From the NCBI GenBank assembly GCA_934132775.1, contig CAKPAA010000009.1, forward strand, positions 1 through 64,000: a stretch of 64,000 bases of DNA. The letters are read 5' to 3'. This document shows, piece after piece, positions 31,401 to 37,861 of this stretch; within the stretch, counting starts at the first letter, position 1; each line of letters starts with the position of its first letter. The translations under genes and the position numbers were made by a program. The stretch comes from an uncultured Clostridia bacterium (GTDB taxonomy: Bacteria; Bacillota; Clostridia; TANB77; UBA1234). The notes under the pieces are model-generated. The model ran no database searches. It was not told the origin of the DNA and saw only the letters and a list, made by a program, of their open reading frames with translations.

Positions 31401-32060
31401 AACTTTACATTCTTGCCAATGATAATTATCATCATGCTTATCTATTGCATAATCACTGCAATTATGATTTTCACTTGCACCATATGGATTTATTCCTGTA
31501 ACATCTATTATGGTACTATTTAATGACATAACTTCAATCAATTTTTCAGCTGTCTCATCAGCATCATTTGCAAGAACCACAATGGCTATATCGTTTTGTA
31601 CATTCATTGAAACAGCATCTGCACTATCTATTTTCCCTTCTGATGTTAAAATTTCACTTCTTGACTTAAATTTTTCAAATATGCCTACTTCGTCATCTTT
31701 TTTAGACAACTTTACAAGCCAAATTTCTGAATATTCATTTTCATCTTCACTAATAGCTACCCTTTTTTCAAGTCCCTTATATGCATCTAAATCAAGTAAT
31801 TTATTAGCATTTGTATCCGAAATCCCTTTTAAATTTTGAAGTTTATAATCTCTCATATTTTGCATTGTTTTATTCAAATTAGTATTATTATTAAGTGGTT
31901 CCATCCCTGAATTTGCAATATTCCCACCTATTAGAAAAGCCGATTGTAACTTCTCGTTTTTTATTATTTGTTGAGTTGTAATAATAGATCCCAGCACCAC
32001 AATAACAAGCGAAACAGTGATACTAATTAATAAAATTCTTTTTCTTTCGTTTAATTTCAT
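22464..32060 (-). CDS. Giant secreted modular protein, four cysteine-rich/Ig-like modules
   Basis: A 3198-residue exported protein. Residues 1-35 are a basic start plus one hydrophobic segment (signal or anchor). After a ~180-residue unique region come four ~650-residue modules, each opening at DVTGINPYG. Each has a cysteine/histidine-rich stretch (HWQECKVCQKVIGE, several CxxC pairs, zinc-ribbon-like), a variable cysteine pair domain, Ig-like beta domains (GTENYCSSVNITMKDK, VYLVDAAGNETVEQL) and an MBG-like closing domain (YTGIGITPEPTVKDG ... ITGKGAYTGTKEV). A unique ~480-residue tail follows without LPxTG or C-terminal membrane helix. ATG 32060 has AGGGAG upstream. Probably a cell-surface protein; ligand unknown. 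Confidence 0.85.
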   Translation of the reverse strand: MKLNERKRILLISITVSLVIVVLGSIITTQQIIKNEKLQSAFLIGGNIANSGMEPLNNNTNLNKTMQNMRDYKLQNLKGISDTNANKLLDLDAYKGLEKRVAISEDENEYSEIWLVKLSKKDDEVGIFEKFKSRSEILTSEGKIDSADAVSMNVQNDIAIVVLANDADETAEKLIEVMSLNSTIIDVTGINPYGASENHNCSDYAIDKHDDNYHWQECKVCQKVIGEKVAHTYTKEYWTMGDSCSANNKLVHICSCGYTYETENTREHKNVGYVANNIIHIKECRDCRDFVGTMEEHVDQNNNVLSCVTKKSGTCAICGSWVSAGHSVGTTYNELTHSYNAGICDGCREKIIDIDKSTLNIVRGSDGKMSLEAKIVLMKNATNCVIINKPRFYNDNVGTSESFDYTLNDNIITISTDCKYNNDIEMIQQFVLFNAYINYDGSNVQSNIGIYASLLPEVIAPIVNSIDTNATNESNGWAKNLKITISGTENYCSSVNITMKDKSTGSTVYTGSASVDSTTRAYSLEFAPNIGADELGKEYEIIVADILGNTTTKTITVSKVDSVKPSVNKTNQLDSTGAWTTATNWSKIKDFTIIATDEGSNIAKIKFQDANGFVDDYGITEIDTSVTPALNKREYTFTGNVKGFVTANVYLVDAAGNETVEQLRIYNLDNTKPTIECELEGVKNQPMTITLKDSGAGIVGWQVTRSDTAPSENDSNWNNVTTVRELTITYTPTTSGRYYIWAKDGAGNISEVKYFNADKTDVSELTVTLPNEKYKYTGIGITPEPTVKDGTSKLIKDADYEVSYKENTESGVATVIITGKGAYTGTKEVTFLIYIGKTTVDVTGINPYGASENHNCSDYAIDKYNENYHWQECKVCQKVIGEKVAHTYTKEYWTMGESCSRYNKQVHICSCGYQYSSENTREHTYGDGLVTNTYEYFHHKSCKKCGETGFSEKCVDENGNTLSCSNLGKCAICNGNLTIAYHTNSGWAKNGEFKCKNCGQAIGTVDNYAIEYIEDGYWKAKIEFVPAREFVDISDTYWIVPNLGTIVNKKISTRDGKTIVEGEFKANSGVENSVHMSVGIKAKTADGAAWHITENFNVAPENVKPVIENIDVKKLLIKDGWSTNCLIKITGTENYCSSVNITMKDKATKATVYTGTASVDSTTRAYSLEFAPNIGADELGKEYEITVADILRNATTKTITVSKVDSAKPTVNKTNQLDSTGVWATATNWSKIKDFTIIATDEGSNIAKIKFQDANGFVDDYGITEIDTSVTPALNKREYTFTGNVKGFVTANVYLVDAAGNETVEQLRIYNLDNTKPTIECELEGVKNQPMTITLKDSGAGIVGWQVTRSDTAPSENDSNWNNVTTVRELTITYTPTTSGRYYVWAKDVAGNINEVKYFNADKTDVSELTVTLPNEKYKYTGIGITPEPAVKDGTSKLIKDADYEVSYKENTESGVATVIITGKGSYVGTKEVTFLIYVDRTIIDVTGINPYGVGENHNCSDYAIDKYDENYHWQECKVCQKVIGEKVAHTYTKEYWTMGDSCSSNNKLVHICSCGYTYETENTREHKNIGYSANNFIHIKECKDCRDFIGTAEQHVDKDNNVLSCVTGKAGNCAICGSWVASGHSVGTTYNGLTGSYNAGTCDGCGEKIIDIDNSTLNIVRGSDGKMSLEAKIVLMKNATNCVLINTSRFYNDTVGTSESFDYTLNDNIITISTDCKYNDGIETIQQFVLFNAYINYGGSDVQSNIGIYASLLPEVIAPTVNSLDINSTNESNGWAKNLKIIISGTENYCSSVNITMKDKSTGSTVYTGSASVDSTTRAYSLEFAPNIGADELGKEYEIIVADILGNTTTKTITVSKVDSVKPSVNKTNQLDSTGAWTTATNWSKIKDFTIIATDEGSNIAKIKFQDANGFVDDYGITEIDTSVTPALNKREYTFTGNVKGFVTANVYLVDEAGNEAVEQLKIYNLDNIAPTIECKLEVVKNQPTTITLKDSGSGIVGWQITRSDTAPSENDSNWNNVTAVNRLTITYTPTTLGRYYIWAKDAVGNVNEVKYFDANKTDVSELEVTLPNDKFEYTGFEITPKPTVKDGGMTLKEGTDYDISYIDNVEPGVATVIITCKGAYTGTKEVTFLIYIGKTTVDVTGINPYGASENHNCSDYAIDKYNENYHWQECKVCQKVIGEKVAHTYTKEYWTMGESCSPSNKLVHTCECGWSYKTDNYRTHNIFMNGNLAYHVKDCRDCLNYGGTPEKHYNENGILGCSTGVSGICSVCGAYIPGDAHQTSNSYNFTNNTFWGTECTACGKELVENQTYTITYDETKFYIDMKLTYTVTLANITNTIVSFYNPNYGDITNSYYTVDNNTIYYHLEGSAKPEIQETVVVQYVISGEDSNGIGYTFLNAVHLNPDGIAPEISDISSIESSSSDWNTNYTLTVSGTENYCSSVNITMKDKATGSTVYTGTASVDSTTRAYSLEFAPNIGADELGKEYEITVADTLRNTTIKTITVSKVDSVKPSVSKANQLDSTGAWATATGWSKTKDFTIIATDEGSQIARIKFQDANGFKDIYGVTDRDTSTNPIKNIREYIFTGDVYGFVTANVYIIDAAGNETVEQLRIYNLDNTAPSIEYSGKLMRNKEFSITLKDAGSGVSAWQVTTTNTEPTSGWTSVTTAKEVTVKYTPNALGKYYIWAKDAVGNVSLAKEVDVDKADIDEVTVELGKYTYIFENKQIKPKEIVKDGETVLTKGVDYEVSYGPNFDVGKGSVTITGKGMYEGSKSVLFDITPAPMAGYVTINGINKCGETLSVDTSGIIPTGCSFSYKWYTNSDGITTGGTAIGGATASKYVPEYADIGKYIYVEVTASKKNYITATFADVTDKTVNKYDTVVGDINRKPTIRFEQKQVAIDEVEITAIIKSVNTISRISVNNVVIDRSEYAGTLTKENYEMTVTLRYKVLVNGVYNFEVEDELGNVVSDKINVSTIINKAPAISYQKYNATYFEGAKIVFESDIPVRIKSPEQYEDDGITFDTKYYATKITTRIAEGKDMLVDKTFEFESDKQVMLSVTVQAPIYTKNFYIRTAKESTSPINVTVSEACSLAEGMSNSKALVGNKVEQYYGTRSNTKVNVATGKDLDVAQVLGASAKTSSIDTKGILNETPATENVATSNGSYMNSNVTGVYTKTTGMLDTDNLDTNSTEKYNTFRLTIKP
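23715..31505 (-). repeat. Four tandem ~1.95-kb coding modules
   Basis: The landmark encoding DVTGINPYG ends at 31505, 29540, 27608 and 25643, giving periods of 1965, 1932 and 1965 bases. All are multiples of three. Parts of modules are identical at DNA level over hundreds of bases, while one internal subdomain differs between neighbours. Confidence 0.9.
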
Positions 32061-32178
32061 TACAAACTCTCCCTTCAAAGTTTATTCAATAAAAAATGTG
32101 TGCTAATAACAAATTTTAAATCTATCAAATTATTTCTTTAAATATTGCATTTAAAAAATATCAACATTACTTATGAAA

Positions 32179-32222
32179 ATTATAGTCTGAAGTTAAGACT
32201 TTGTAAACACACGCACGCGTGC
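32179..32222 (-). promoter_or_regulatory. Promoter and upstream palindrome of the giant secreted-protein gene
   Basis: Minus strand: TTTACA (32207-32202), 17 bases, TATAAT (32184-32179). The spacer carries AGTCT/AGACT as an inverted repeat. Immediately upstream is the GC-rich perfect palindrome GCACGCGTGC (32213-32222), out of place in this AT-rich gap and a candidate regulator site. The rest of 32223-32478 holds no gene that I can support. Confidence 0.7.
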
Positions 32223-32478
32223 ATATATAGTAATAAGTAGGGTTTGAAAGATTTGCTAAGACTAAAAGCACTTACGGAAGTACTTTTTAACATATTAACA
32301 CTATAAATAAATTGAATTGAATATTAAATTTGTGTTACTATTTTGTTACAAATTAGTTACAAGATATGTAATGCTTTTGTAATATTTAATACAAATTTGT
32401 ATTTCCGTAGGTTATTCATTTGATCTAAATATTTTTATTTTGAATAAATTGGAATTTTAAATACAGATATAAAAATAA

Positions 32479-32513
32479 AGTCTACGTATATTGATTTTTC
32501 ATATACATAGACT
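32479..32513 (-). terminator. Terminator downstream of the thymidylate kinase gene
   Basis: AGTCTACGTATAT and ATATACATAGACT pair with one mismatch. On the minus strand TTATTTTTATAT follows. It is about 145 bases past the stop. Confidence 0.65.
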
Positions 32514-32655
32514 CTAAATTATTTTCATTCAATAATAATTTAAAATAATATTCTATTTTATTCTTAGTTAATCCTTTAATTCTGTTAATTATTTTTTCAT
32601 TTTAATTATATTTTTAATACGTACAACTACTGATTTTTGGCATTACCTGCCTATT

Positions 32656-33336
32656 TTATTTTTCTTCAAATTCTTTCTTTACGATTTTATAAATCTCTTC
32701 GTGTATATCTTCTATTGTTCTAATATTTCCATCTTCATCAACACAGTTAATGATATTCCAATTAAATTTTTCGGCTATCCAAATAGAATTTTCATAAGCT
32801 CTTTTTAAATATTCTTCATCTTCTTCGTGAATATCTCTAGTGCCAGAAGATGTCGTGCCTCTGGCCTTTTTTAGTTCTTTTACTTTTTCAAAAGGCATTT
32901 TAAGCATTATAACCTTATCCTCTTTGGGAATTTGTAGTGTTCCAACTTCAAAATCGTACAACCAACTTATAAACTTTTCTTTCTCTTCTTGTGTTTCCAA
33001 CTTGCAAGCTTGGTGTAAGATATTAGAAGTTATGTATCTTGCAAATAATACGTTTCCCCCATCTCTATATGTTTTGCCCCAATCTTTTGTTTTATATGAA
33101 TGATATCTATCCAAAGCATAAAATGTTGAAGCTGTTTTAGCACTCACGTCACTTGGATGCAATCCATATGTACCTGCCAAATATTCCTTCACAAAGAAAC
33201 AACTTCCAGAATCATAATCAGGGAAACTATCAGTTGAAAATTTAATATTCTCATTTTTTAATCGTTCACACAATTTCTCATATTGTGTTGATTTTCCACT
33301 GCAATCTGTTCCTTCAATAACAACTATCTTACCCAT
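32656..33336 (-). CDS. tmk: Thymidylate kinase family protein
   Basis: A 226-residue P-loop kinase that phosphorylates dTMP to dTDP. The P-loop is IEGTDCSGKSTQYEKL. The DRYHSY segment is the DRY/H-like nucleoside-binding motif and TTSSGTRDIHEEDEEYLKRAYE forms the lid and following helix. The sequence looks closer to the longer thymidylate kinase-like variants than to standard bacterial Tmk, and it is not beside holB as in Bacillus. ATG 33336 with GGAGG at 7 bases is preferred over an earlier in-frame start. Confidence 0.8.
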   Translation of the reverse strand: MGKIVVIEGTDCSGKSTQYEKLCERLKNENIKFSTDSFPDYDSGSCFFVKEYLAGTYGLHPSDVSAKTASTFYALDRYHSYKTKDWGKTYRDGGNVLFARYITSNILHQACKLETQEEKEKFISWLYDFEVGTLQIPKEDKVIMLKMPFEKVKELKKARGTTSSGTRDIHEEDEEYLKRAYENSIWIAEKFNWNIINCVDEDGNIRTIEDIHEEIYKIVKKEFEEK

Positions 33337-33514
33337 TATAATACCTCCAAATATCTTATATTTTATTAAATAAAAGCACTGAAACATTGCAAGCTAAAAG
33401 AAATTCATCGTACAACTTTTCATATTAACAAACTTAAATTTCTTTTCACTGCCACGTCAATTATATCATAATGAATAATTGTTTGTGAGTAATTTGTAAT
33501 TAAAAGCAAAAAAG

Positions 33515-33533
33515 ATTTGCAAAGTAATTGCAA
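33515..33533 (-). terminator. Terminator of the Val-Asp-Phe tRNA operon
   Basis: TTTGCAA/TTGCAAA hairpin followed on the minus strand by TCTTTTTTG, ten bases past the tRNA-Phe CCA end. Confidence 0.75.
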
Positions 33534-33543
33534 ACCCTTTTAG

Positions 33544-33619
33544 TGGTGCCTATTCGCGGAATCGAACCACGGACACAGGGATTTTCAGTCCCTTGCTCTA
33601 CCAACTGAGCTAAATAGGC
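33544..33619 (-). tRNA. tRNA-Phe (GAA)
   Basis: A 76-base cloverleaf with acceptor GCCTATT/AATAGGC, the TTCGATTC T-loop, anticodon loop CTGAAAA (anticodon GAA) and encoded CCA. Last tRNA of a three-tRNA operon. Confidence 0.97.
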
Positions 33620-33669
33620 ATATATTAAATTCCTCTATAAAATAAAAATAACCATTTCATAAAATAAAA

Positions 33670-33746
33670 TGGCGACCTGAAAGGGGCTCGAACCCTCGAC
33701 CTCTAGCGTGACAGGCTAGCGCTCTAACCAACTGAGCTATCAGGCC
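33670..33746 (-). tRNA. tRNA-Asp (GTC)
   Basis: A 77-base cloverleaf with acceptor GGCCTGA/TCAGGTC (one G-U), anticodon loop CTGTCAC (anticodon GTC), discriminator G and encoded CCA. Confidence 0.97.
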
Positions 33747-33798
33747 GTATACATTGCATAGCTTAATGTATTAAAGCCTGCAGTTCTTAAATAAAAAG

Positions 33799-33874
33799 TG
33801 GTGGGCACTATAGGGCTCGAACCTATGACCTCCTGCTTGTAAGGCAGATGCTCTCCCAGCTGAGCTAAGCGCCC
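33799..33874 (-). tRNA. tRNA-Val (TAC)
   Basis: A 76-base cloverleaf with acceptor GGGCGCT/AGTGCCC, anticodon loop CTTACAA (anticodon TAC) and encoded CCA. First tRNA of the operon. Confidence 0.97.
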
Positions 33875-33900
33875 ACTTCCTATGTCCTTTCGACTCTCTT

Positions 33901-33929
33901 AGTATACTTTAAGTTTAGATATTTGTCAA
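33901..33929 (-). promoter_or_regulatory. Promoter of the tRNA operon
   Basis: Minus strand: consensus TTGACA (33929-33924), 17 bases, TATACT (33906-33901), about 27 bases before tRNA-Val. Confidence 0.9.
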
Positions 33930-34118
33930 CAACTTTTTTAATATTTTTTGACGTTTTTTACGAATCTAGTTATATCAAGTATTACAAGTCAAAAACATTC
34001 TATTTTGCTAATTAAAAAGATTCTTTTTGTACATTATTTTATTAAATAAAATCATTATATAAAAGTTTTCAGATTTAATAAATGTTTTTGTCGTTAAAAG
34101 AAAATAATTAAACTAAAA

Positions 34119-34162
34119 TGAACCCTTCTTGTTATAACTCTTTATCTAACATTCTGGGTTCA
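34119..34162 (-). terminator. Possible prfA terminator
   Basis: TGAACCC pairs with GGGTTCA around a 30-base loop. The minus side continues TTTTAG. It lies in the 33930-34283 gap, in which I see no gene. Confidence 0.4.
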
Positions 34163-34283
34163 GTTCATAAATTTTATCTTTTTTTAATTTCTTATAAACT
34201 CTAATTTATTCTATAATTACTGACATAAAACTTTTGTAAATAATAATCATCAATTCATTAGTCAGTTTTTTATTTTACAACCA

Positions 34284-35339
34284 TTACTCTTCTGATAATT
34301 TTGCAGCTCTATCAGCAGCATTTAATGCGTCTATCATCTCATCAATGTCACCATTTAAGAAAGAATCTACTTGATACATACTAAGCCCTATTCTGTGGTC
34401 TGTTATTCTTCCTTGTGGAAAATTGTATGTTCTTATCTTTTCTGACCTGTCTCCACTTCCAACTTGGCTTCTTCTTGCATCAGCTTGTTCTTTTGTTTGC
34501 TTTTCTAATTCCGCCTCATACAATTTAGCTCTAAGCATTGACATTGCTGTTTCTCTGTTTTGAATTTGTGAACGTTCTGTTTGACATTCAACAACAACAC
34601 CCGTTGGAATGTGTGTAATTCTTATTGCAGATTCTGTTTTATTGATATGTTGTCCACCAGCACCACTTGATCTAAATGTATCTACCTTCAAATCTGTTGG
34701 ATTAATTTCAATTTCAACATCACTTACCTCTGGCAAAACTGCAACTGTTGCAGTTGAAGTATGAATCCTTCCGCTAGATTCAGTATCTGGAACTCTTTGT
34801 ACTCTATGCACACCACTCTCAAATTTTAATCTGCTGTATGCTCCTTTACCAGTAATCATGAATGTAACTTCCTTAATTCCACCAAGCTCTGTTTCGTTTA
34901 AATTAACAACTTCAAGTTTCCAATGCTTCTTCTCTGCATACATACTATACATTCTAAATAAATCTGCTGCAAATAGTGAAGATTCTTCTCCACCAGCTCC
35001 ACCTCTAATTTCAACTATAACGTTTTTATCATCATTTGGATCCTTTGGAACCAATAAAAGCTTTAATTCTTCTTCTATTTTAGGAAGTTTTTCTTTGTTT
35101 TCATCTAGTTCAGCTTGTGCTAGATCGTGCATTTCCTTATCGTTTAACATTTCTTTTAAATCTTCTATTGATTGCACAACTTTTTTATATTCTCTATATT
35201 TATCTACTATATCAGCAATATCAGCATGTTCTTTCATCAGCTTTTGCCACTCTGTTTGGTTCGCAATCACCTCAGGATCACTAATCTTTTGATTTAATTC
35301 TTCATAACGTTTTTCAACATTTTCTAATTTATCAAACAT
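34284..35339 (-). CDS. prfA: Peptide chain release factor 1
   Basis: A 351-residue class-1 release factor recognising UAA and UAG. The PDT in VQRVPDTESSGRIHTS is the PxT-type tripeptide that marks RF1 rather than RF2 (SPF). The catalytic GGQ is in SSGAGGQHINKTESA. The N-terminal helical domain and C-terminal KIRTYNFPQGRITDHR are intact, and the length is normal. It is flanked by tRNAs and an accessory patch rather than by its usual partner prmC. Confidence 0.96.
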   Translation of the reverse strand: MFDKLENVEKRYEELNQKISDPEVIANQTEWQKLMKEHADIADIVDKYREYKKVVQSIEDLKEMLNDKEMHDLAQAELDENKEKLPKIEEELKLLLVPKDPNDDKNVIVEIRGGAGGEESSLFAADLFRMYSMYAEKKHWKLEVVNLNETELGGIKEVTFMITGKGAYSRLKFESGVHRVQRVPDTESSGRIHTSTATVAVLPEVSDVEIEINPTDLKVDTFRSSGAGGQHINKTESAIRITHIPTGVVVECQTERSQIQNRETAMSMLRAKLYEAELEKQTKEQADARRSQVGSGDRSEKIRTYNFPQGRITDHRIGLSMYQVDSFLNGDIDEMIDALNAADRAAKLSEE

Positions 35340-35410
35340 TTTATTTATCCACCTTTTTATATTTTTTCACTCTATGTATTATATTACAGTTTTATGTAAT
35401 TTGCAATCAA

Positions 35411-35438
35411 AAAAAAGACAGCAATTGCCGTCTTTTTT
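35411..35438 (-). terminator. Terminator of the two-gene membrane module
   Basis: On the minus strand GACGGC-AATT-GCTGTC with one mismatch is followed by TTTTTTTT. A second hairpin (12-bp arms 35449-35460 and 35476-35487) spans the stop codon of the preceding gene. Confidence 0.8.
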
Positions 35439-35466
35439 GAGGTTCTATGTTCTTGATTTGCTTATT

Positions 35467-35658
35467 TTAAATAAACAAATCAAGAACGTTAATGAGAAGC
35501 CAAACGGCTAAAAGTCGCTTTATCAGCCACCAGACGCCGTACCGACCTCCGCTGAGCACCCGTACTAAGGTACCGATAAGAATCAACACCATTACCTTGC
35601 CGTCAAGCGACAGGTACATAAACCTGTCTAGCAGTACGGAAAAACCATTTGCCAGCAT
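35467..35658 (-). CDS. Small membrane protein, higher-GC patch (second gene)
   Basis: A 63-residue protein with two predicted membrane segments (about residues 22-36 and 42-60) separated by SGGRYGVWW. ATG 35658 lies five bases after the stop of the companion gene and has AGGGAAGTG upstream, so they are coupled. The DNA is clearly richer in G and C than its surroundings, and it reads two arginines as CGG (LVRVL, GGRYG), a codon that I do not find in the surrounding host genes. I do not recognise the family. Likely recently acquired. Confidence 0.6.
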   Translation of the reverse strand: MLANGFSVLLDRFMYLSLDGKVMVLILIGTLVRVLSGGRYGVWWLIKRLLAVWLLINVLDLFI

Positions 35659-35663
35659 ATACG

Positions 35664-35933
35664 TCACTTCCCTTTCTTTTTTCGCGGTACTGGTTGTCCC
35701 AGCAAAATAAATGCAAGACACAGTATAATAATTACTATGACCTGCGTGGATGTCGGAAATATCATTCCAAACATCTTGAAACAACCGGCTGTTACCAGCA
35801 AGCTGATATACATACCAACTGCTTTGGCAACCCGTCTCCCAAGCACCAGTCTCGTGAGACAGACAATCAAGAAAATGGCAAACACGAATCCGTTTGTTGC
35901 CACTTTCAAAATGACATTAGCCATCGCGCTCAT
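35664..35933 (-). CDS. Small membrane protein, higher-GC patch (first gene)
   Basis: An 89-residue protein with about three hydrophobic segments (residues 5-29, 40-60, 62-80) and a basic C-terminus (PRKKKGK). ATG 35933 has GGGAGG 9 bases upstream; an in-frame ATG 39 bases earlier lacks one. GC content and codon use (GRR uses CGG) differ from the neighbours. It forms a two-gene unit with the following 63-residue protein. Such small coupled membrane proteins occur in mobile elements, but no mobility gene is visible here, so a function cannot be given. Confidence 0.6.
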   Translation of the reverse strand: MSAMANVILKVATNGFVFAIFLIVCLTRLVLGRRVAKAVGMYISLLVTAGCFKMFGMIFPTSTQVIVIIILCLAFILLGQPVPRKKKGK

Positions 35934-36010
35934 ACAAGCGAACCTCCCTAAAATTCTATTTTGCAATTTCATTTTACAACATTTTTGGCCTTATGTCAAC
36001 TTAATATTTC

Positions 36011-36589
36011 TCACGGTCTCACGCATTCTATAATAATATTGATTACGTCTTCAATATTGTCCTTACAGTCATTTATAGTCCACTCTCTAATTATTGCCAT
36101 TATCCCTTGAATATAAAACTGCAACATATACTTTCTCTTATGATTTGGAATATTGTACTTATCAAGAATAGGATTAAATATATACTTTTCCAACCCCAAA
36201 TAAGCTTCTTTTGCTCTCATAACTGTAGGATTTTTAAAAGCAGCCATAAATAATTTTTTGTTATTTTTGACAAACTCCAAATAAATTTTTAAATATTCTT
36301 CATTTACTAAAATTAAATCTTCTTTGCTAGATGTATTTATTTTTTCAATGAAGTCTTTCGGACTTATATTAAAGTGTGTCACTAATTTGTTTACCGTGTA
36401 CTCCAAAGTTTCATTAAGCAAATCATCTATTGACTCATAATGAAGATAGAAAGTAGATCTGTTAAAACCTGCTTTTTCGCATATTTCCTTAACTGTTATA
36501 TATTCAATATCTTTCTTCTCTAATAAAATAACTAATGCTTCATCAAATAAAGAAGCAGTATTAAAATATTTACTTTCTTGCTTATTCAT
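36011..36589 (-). CDS. TetR-family transcriptional regulator
   Basis: A 192-residue regulator. The N-terminal helix-turn-helix is YITVKEICEKAGFNRSTFYLHYESIDDLL, a textbook TetR signature. The C-terminal helical ligand-binding domain is of the TetR_C type seen in many Clostridia. It follows a 115-residue membrane protein gene by 22 bases, so it most likely controls that gene and itself. The inducer is unknown. Confidence 0.88.
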   Translation of the reverse strand: MNKQESKYFNTASLFDEALVILLEKKDIEYITVKEICEKAGFNRSTFYLHYESIDDLLNETLEYTVNKLVTHFNISPKDFIEKINTSSKEDLILVNEEYLKIYLEFVKNNKKLFMAAFKNPTVMRAKEAYLGLEKYIFNPILDKYNIPNHKRKYMLQFYIQGIMAIIREWTINDCKDNIEDVINIIIECVRP

Positions 36590-36611
36590 TTAATACCGCT
36601 CCTTTCCTTAA

Positions 36612-36959
36612 TTATTGCTCTGAATCTGAAATTTCTTTTGCTAACCTAATTATATCATAAGAATATTTCTCTTTTGAAGATTCTAGTATTTTTTTGTATA
36701 TTGGATAATTGACTGAAATTCCAATTATTCCAACAATTCCAATAACAATGCCTAATACAAAAGCATCACCTATGACTTTCATAGATAAACACATACCTAC
36801 TCCCAACACCAAAGCCATAATAACACCATTAGTGTAAGCAAATATTTCTGCTGGTTTCTTTGCTTTGCTATCTAACTTTTTCAATGCTATTACCTTAGAC
36901 TCATTTTTCTTAGAATATTCATTAACAATATGTTCTGCATAAATCTTATCTGTATTCAT
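36612..36959 (-). CDS. Small membrane protein paired with TetR
   Basis: A 115-residue protein with a basic soluble N-terminus (ALKKLDSKAKKPAEIF) and two membrane segments (TNGVIMALVLGVGMCLSMKVIG and the adjoining FVLGIVIGIVGIIGISV), then a charged tail. Homologues in Clostridia are often labelled dihydropteridine reductase without evident basis; the sequence shows no nucleotide-binding fold. ATG 36959 with AGGTG upstream is preferred over the GTG nine bases earlier. The TetR gene follows it directly. Confidence 0.7.
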   Translation of the reverse strand: MNTDKIYAEHIVNEYSKKNESKVIALKKLDSKAKKPAEIFAYTNGVIMALVLGVGMCLSMKVIGDAFVLGIVIGIVGIIGISVNYPIYKKILESSKEKYSYDIIRLAKEISDSEQ

Positions 36960-37080
36960 TTCAAACACCTCTTCCTTTCAAACTATGATTACATTTTACC
37001 AAGTAATACATAAAACTTGAACAACACTTAAAAGGAAAAATGTCTATTTAAAAGTTGAAAACAGTCGAATAATAAAACAA

Positions 37081-37239
37081 ACGTAAAATGATGAATAGTA
37101 TTACTCTATTGTAAATATAATAGAGATACTTACTGAAAGCAAAGTTTCCAACGATTATTGGTCTAAATTAAAGAAAAGGATTGATGCAAAAGAATTTACT
37201 GAACTACCGATAAATTGTCGACAGATGAAGAATGAATAG
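37081..37239 (+). pseudogene. Decayed BRO-N/antirepressor-type gene fragment
   Basis: In one plus-strand frame, after in-frame stops, the sequence reads YYSIVNIIEILTES, NDYWSKLKKRI and then ELPINCRQMKNE before a stop. This matches the BRO-N/phage antirepressor pattern (WYFSVVDVIEVLTDS...YWxxLKxRL...NCxQLKM). The segment NDE-stop-YYSIV has TAG where family members have tryptophan. No start or remainder of the gene is recognisable. The rest of the 36960-37393 gap is degenerate. It is a relic of phage or mobile DNA. Confidence 0.65.
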
Positions 37240-37393
37240 ACACTAGAAATAATTTAGTCAACGAGTAGAAAATAGAGGCTCCTCAACTGAAAACTACAGT
37301 ATCTTAACCGATGGAATAAGTAAAGGAACCTTTGGTAGTTTTTAACTTCAATAATTTTTCTCTGTTCATTAGCGACTCCTTATTACCATAAAT

Positions 37394-37861
37394 TTAATTT
37401 CTATTTATTAGATGCAAAATATCTTTTTTGTTTACTAAACTATCTTTTAAGAATTTAGGTTTTAAATCCAATTCTTTTATTTGATCAATTGTTTTCCAAA
37501 TAAATTCTATTTTTCCATTTTCCTCTAATCCAACAATTTTATCCATATCATATTTGTCAGATTCTTTTTCAAATTCTGCTTCATATACAATCATCAATTC
37601 ATGATATTTTTTACCATTATATTCAAAGAAATTTTCTATTGTTCCTAGGTATTTTTTTATAAAAATATCTGCTCCCATTTCTTCAAGAAACTCTCTTTTT
37701 AATGCTGTTTCGGAATCTTCACCTATCATTATTCTACCACCTGATATTGCAAAAAAATCGTCTTTTTTGCTCTTATGTAATAATATCTTATCTCCGTTTT
37801 TTATTATTGTTGCAACTCTATAATTAAATTTTATATTTTCTATCATCACTGAAACGTCCAT
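37394..37861 (-). CDS. NUDIX hydrolase
   Basis: A 155-residue NUDIX pyrophosphohydrolase. The Nudix box is complete: GGRIMIGEDSETALKREFLEEMG, written here as G-x5-E-x7-REFLEEMG with the metal-binding glutamates. The ILLHKSKKDDFFAI lead-in is common in small Clostridia/Bacilli NUDIX proteins acting on nucleotides or nucleotide sugars. The substrate cannot be read from sequence. It stands alone next to a decayed phage gene. Confidence 0.88.
   Translation of the reverse strand: MDVSVMIENIKFNYRVATIIKNGDKILLHKSKKDDFFAISGGRIMIGEDSETALKREFLEEMGADIFIKKYLGTIENFFEYNGKKYHELMIVYEAEFEKESDKYDMDKIVGLEENGKIEFIWKTIDQIKELDLKPKFLKDSLVNKKDILHLINRN

Noticed and set aside
24022..31839. Several plus-strand open frames of 68-129 codons opposite the giant modular gene
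   Set aside because: They recur at the same place in each repeat module, lack ribosome sites, and are shadows of the strongly biased minus-strand coding sequence.
32262..32293. Imperfect hairpin AGCACTT/AAGTACT with TTTTT as a terminator or riboswitch
   Set aside because: No gene ends nearby on the plus strand and it lies upstream of the predicted transcription start on the minus strand; no riboswitch core recognised.
35492..36033. Plus-strand frames opposite the two small membrane proteins
   Set aside because: No ribosome sites and the minus-strand frames have coupled starts, a terminator and clear membrane-segment character.
36612..36959. Dihydropteridine reductase (label carried by similar proteins)
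   Set aside because: The sequence is a small two-helix membrane protein with no nucleotide-binding motif.
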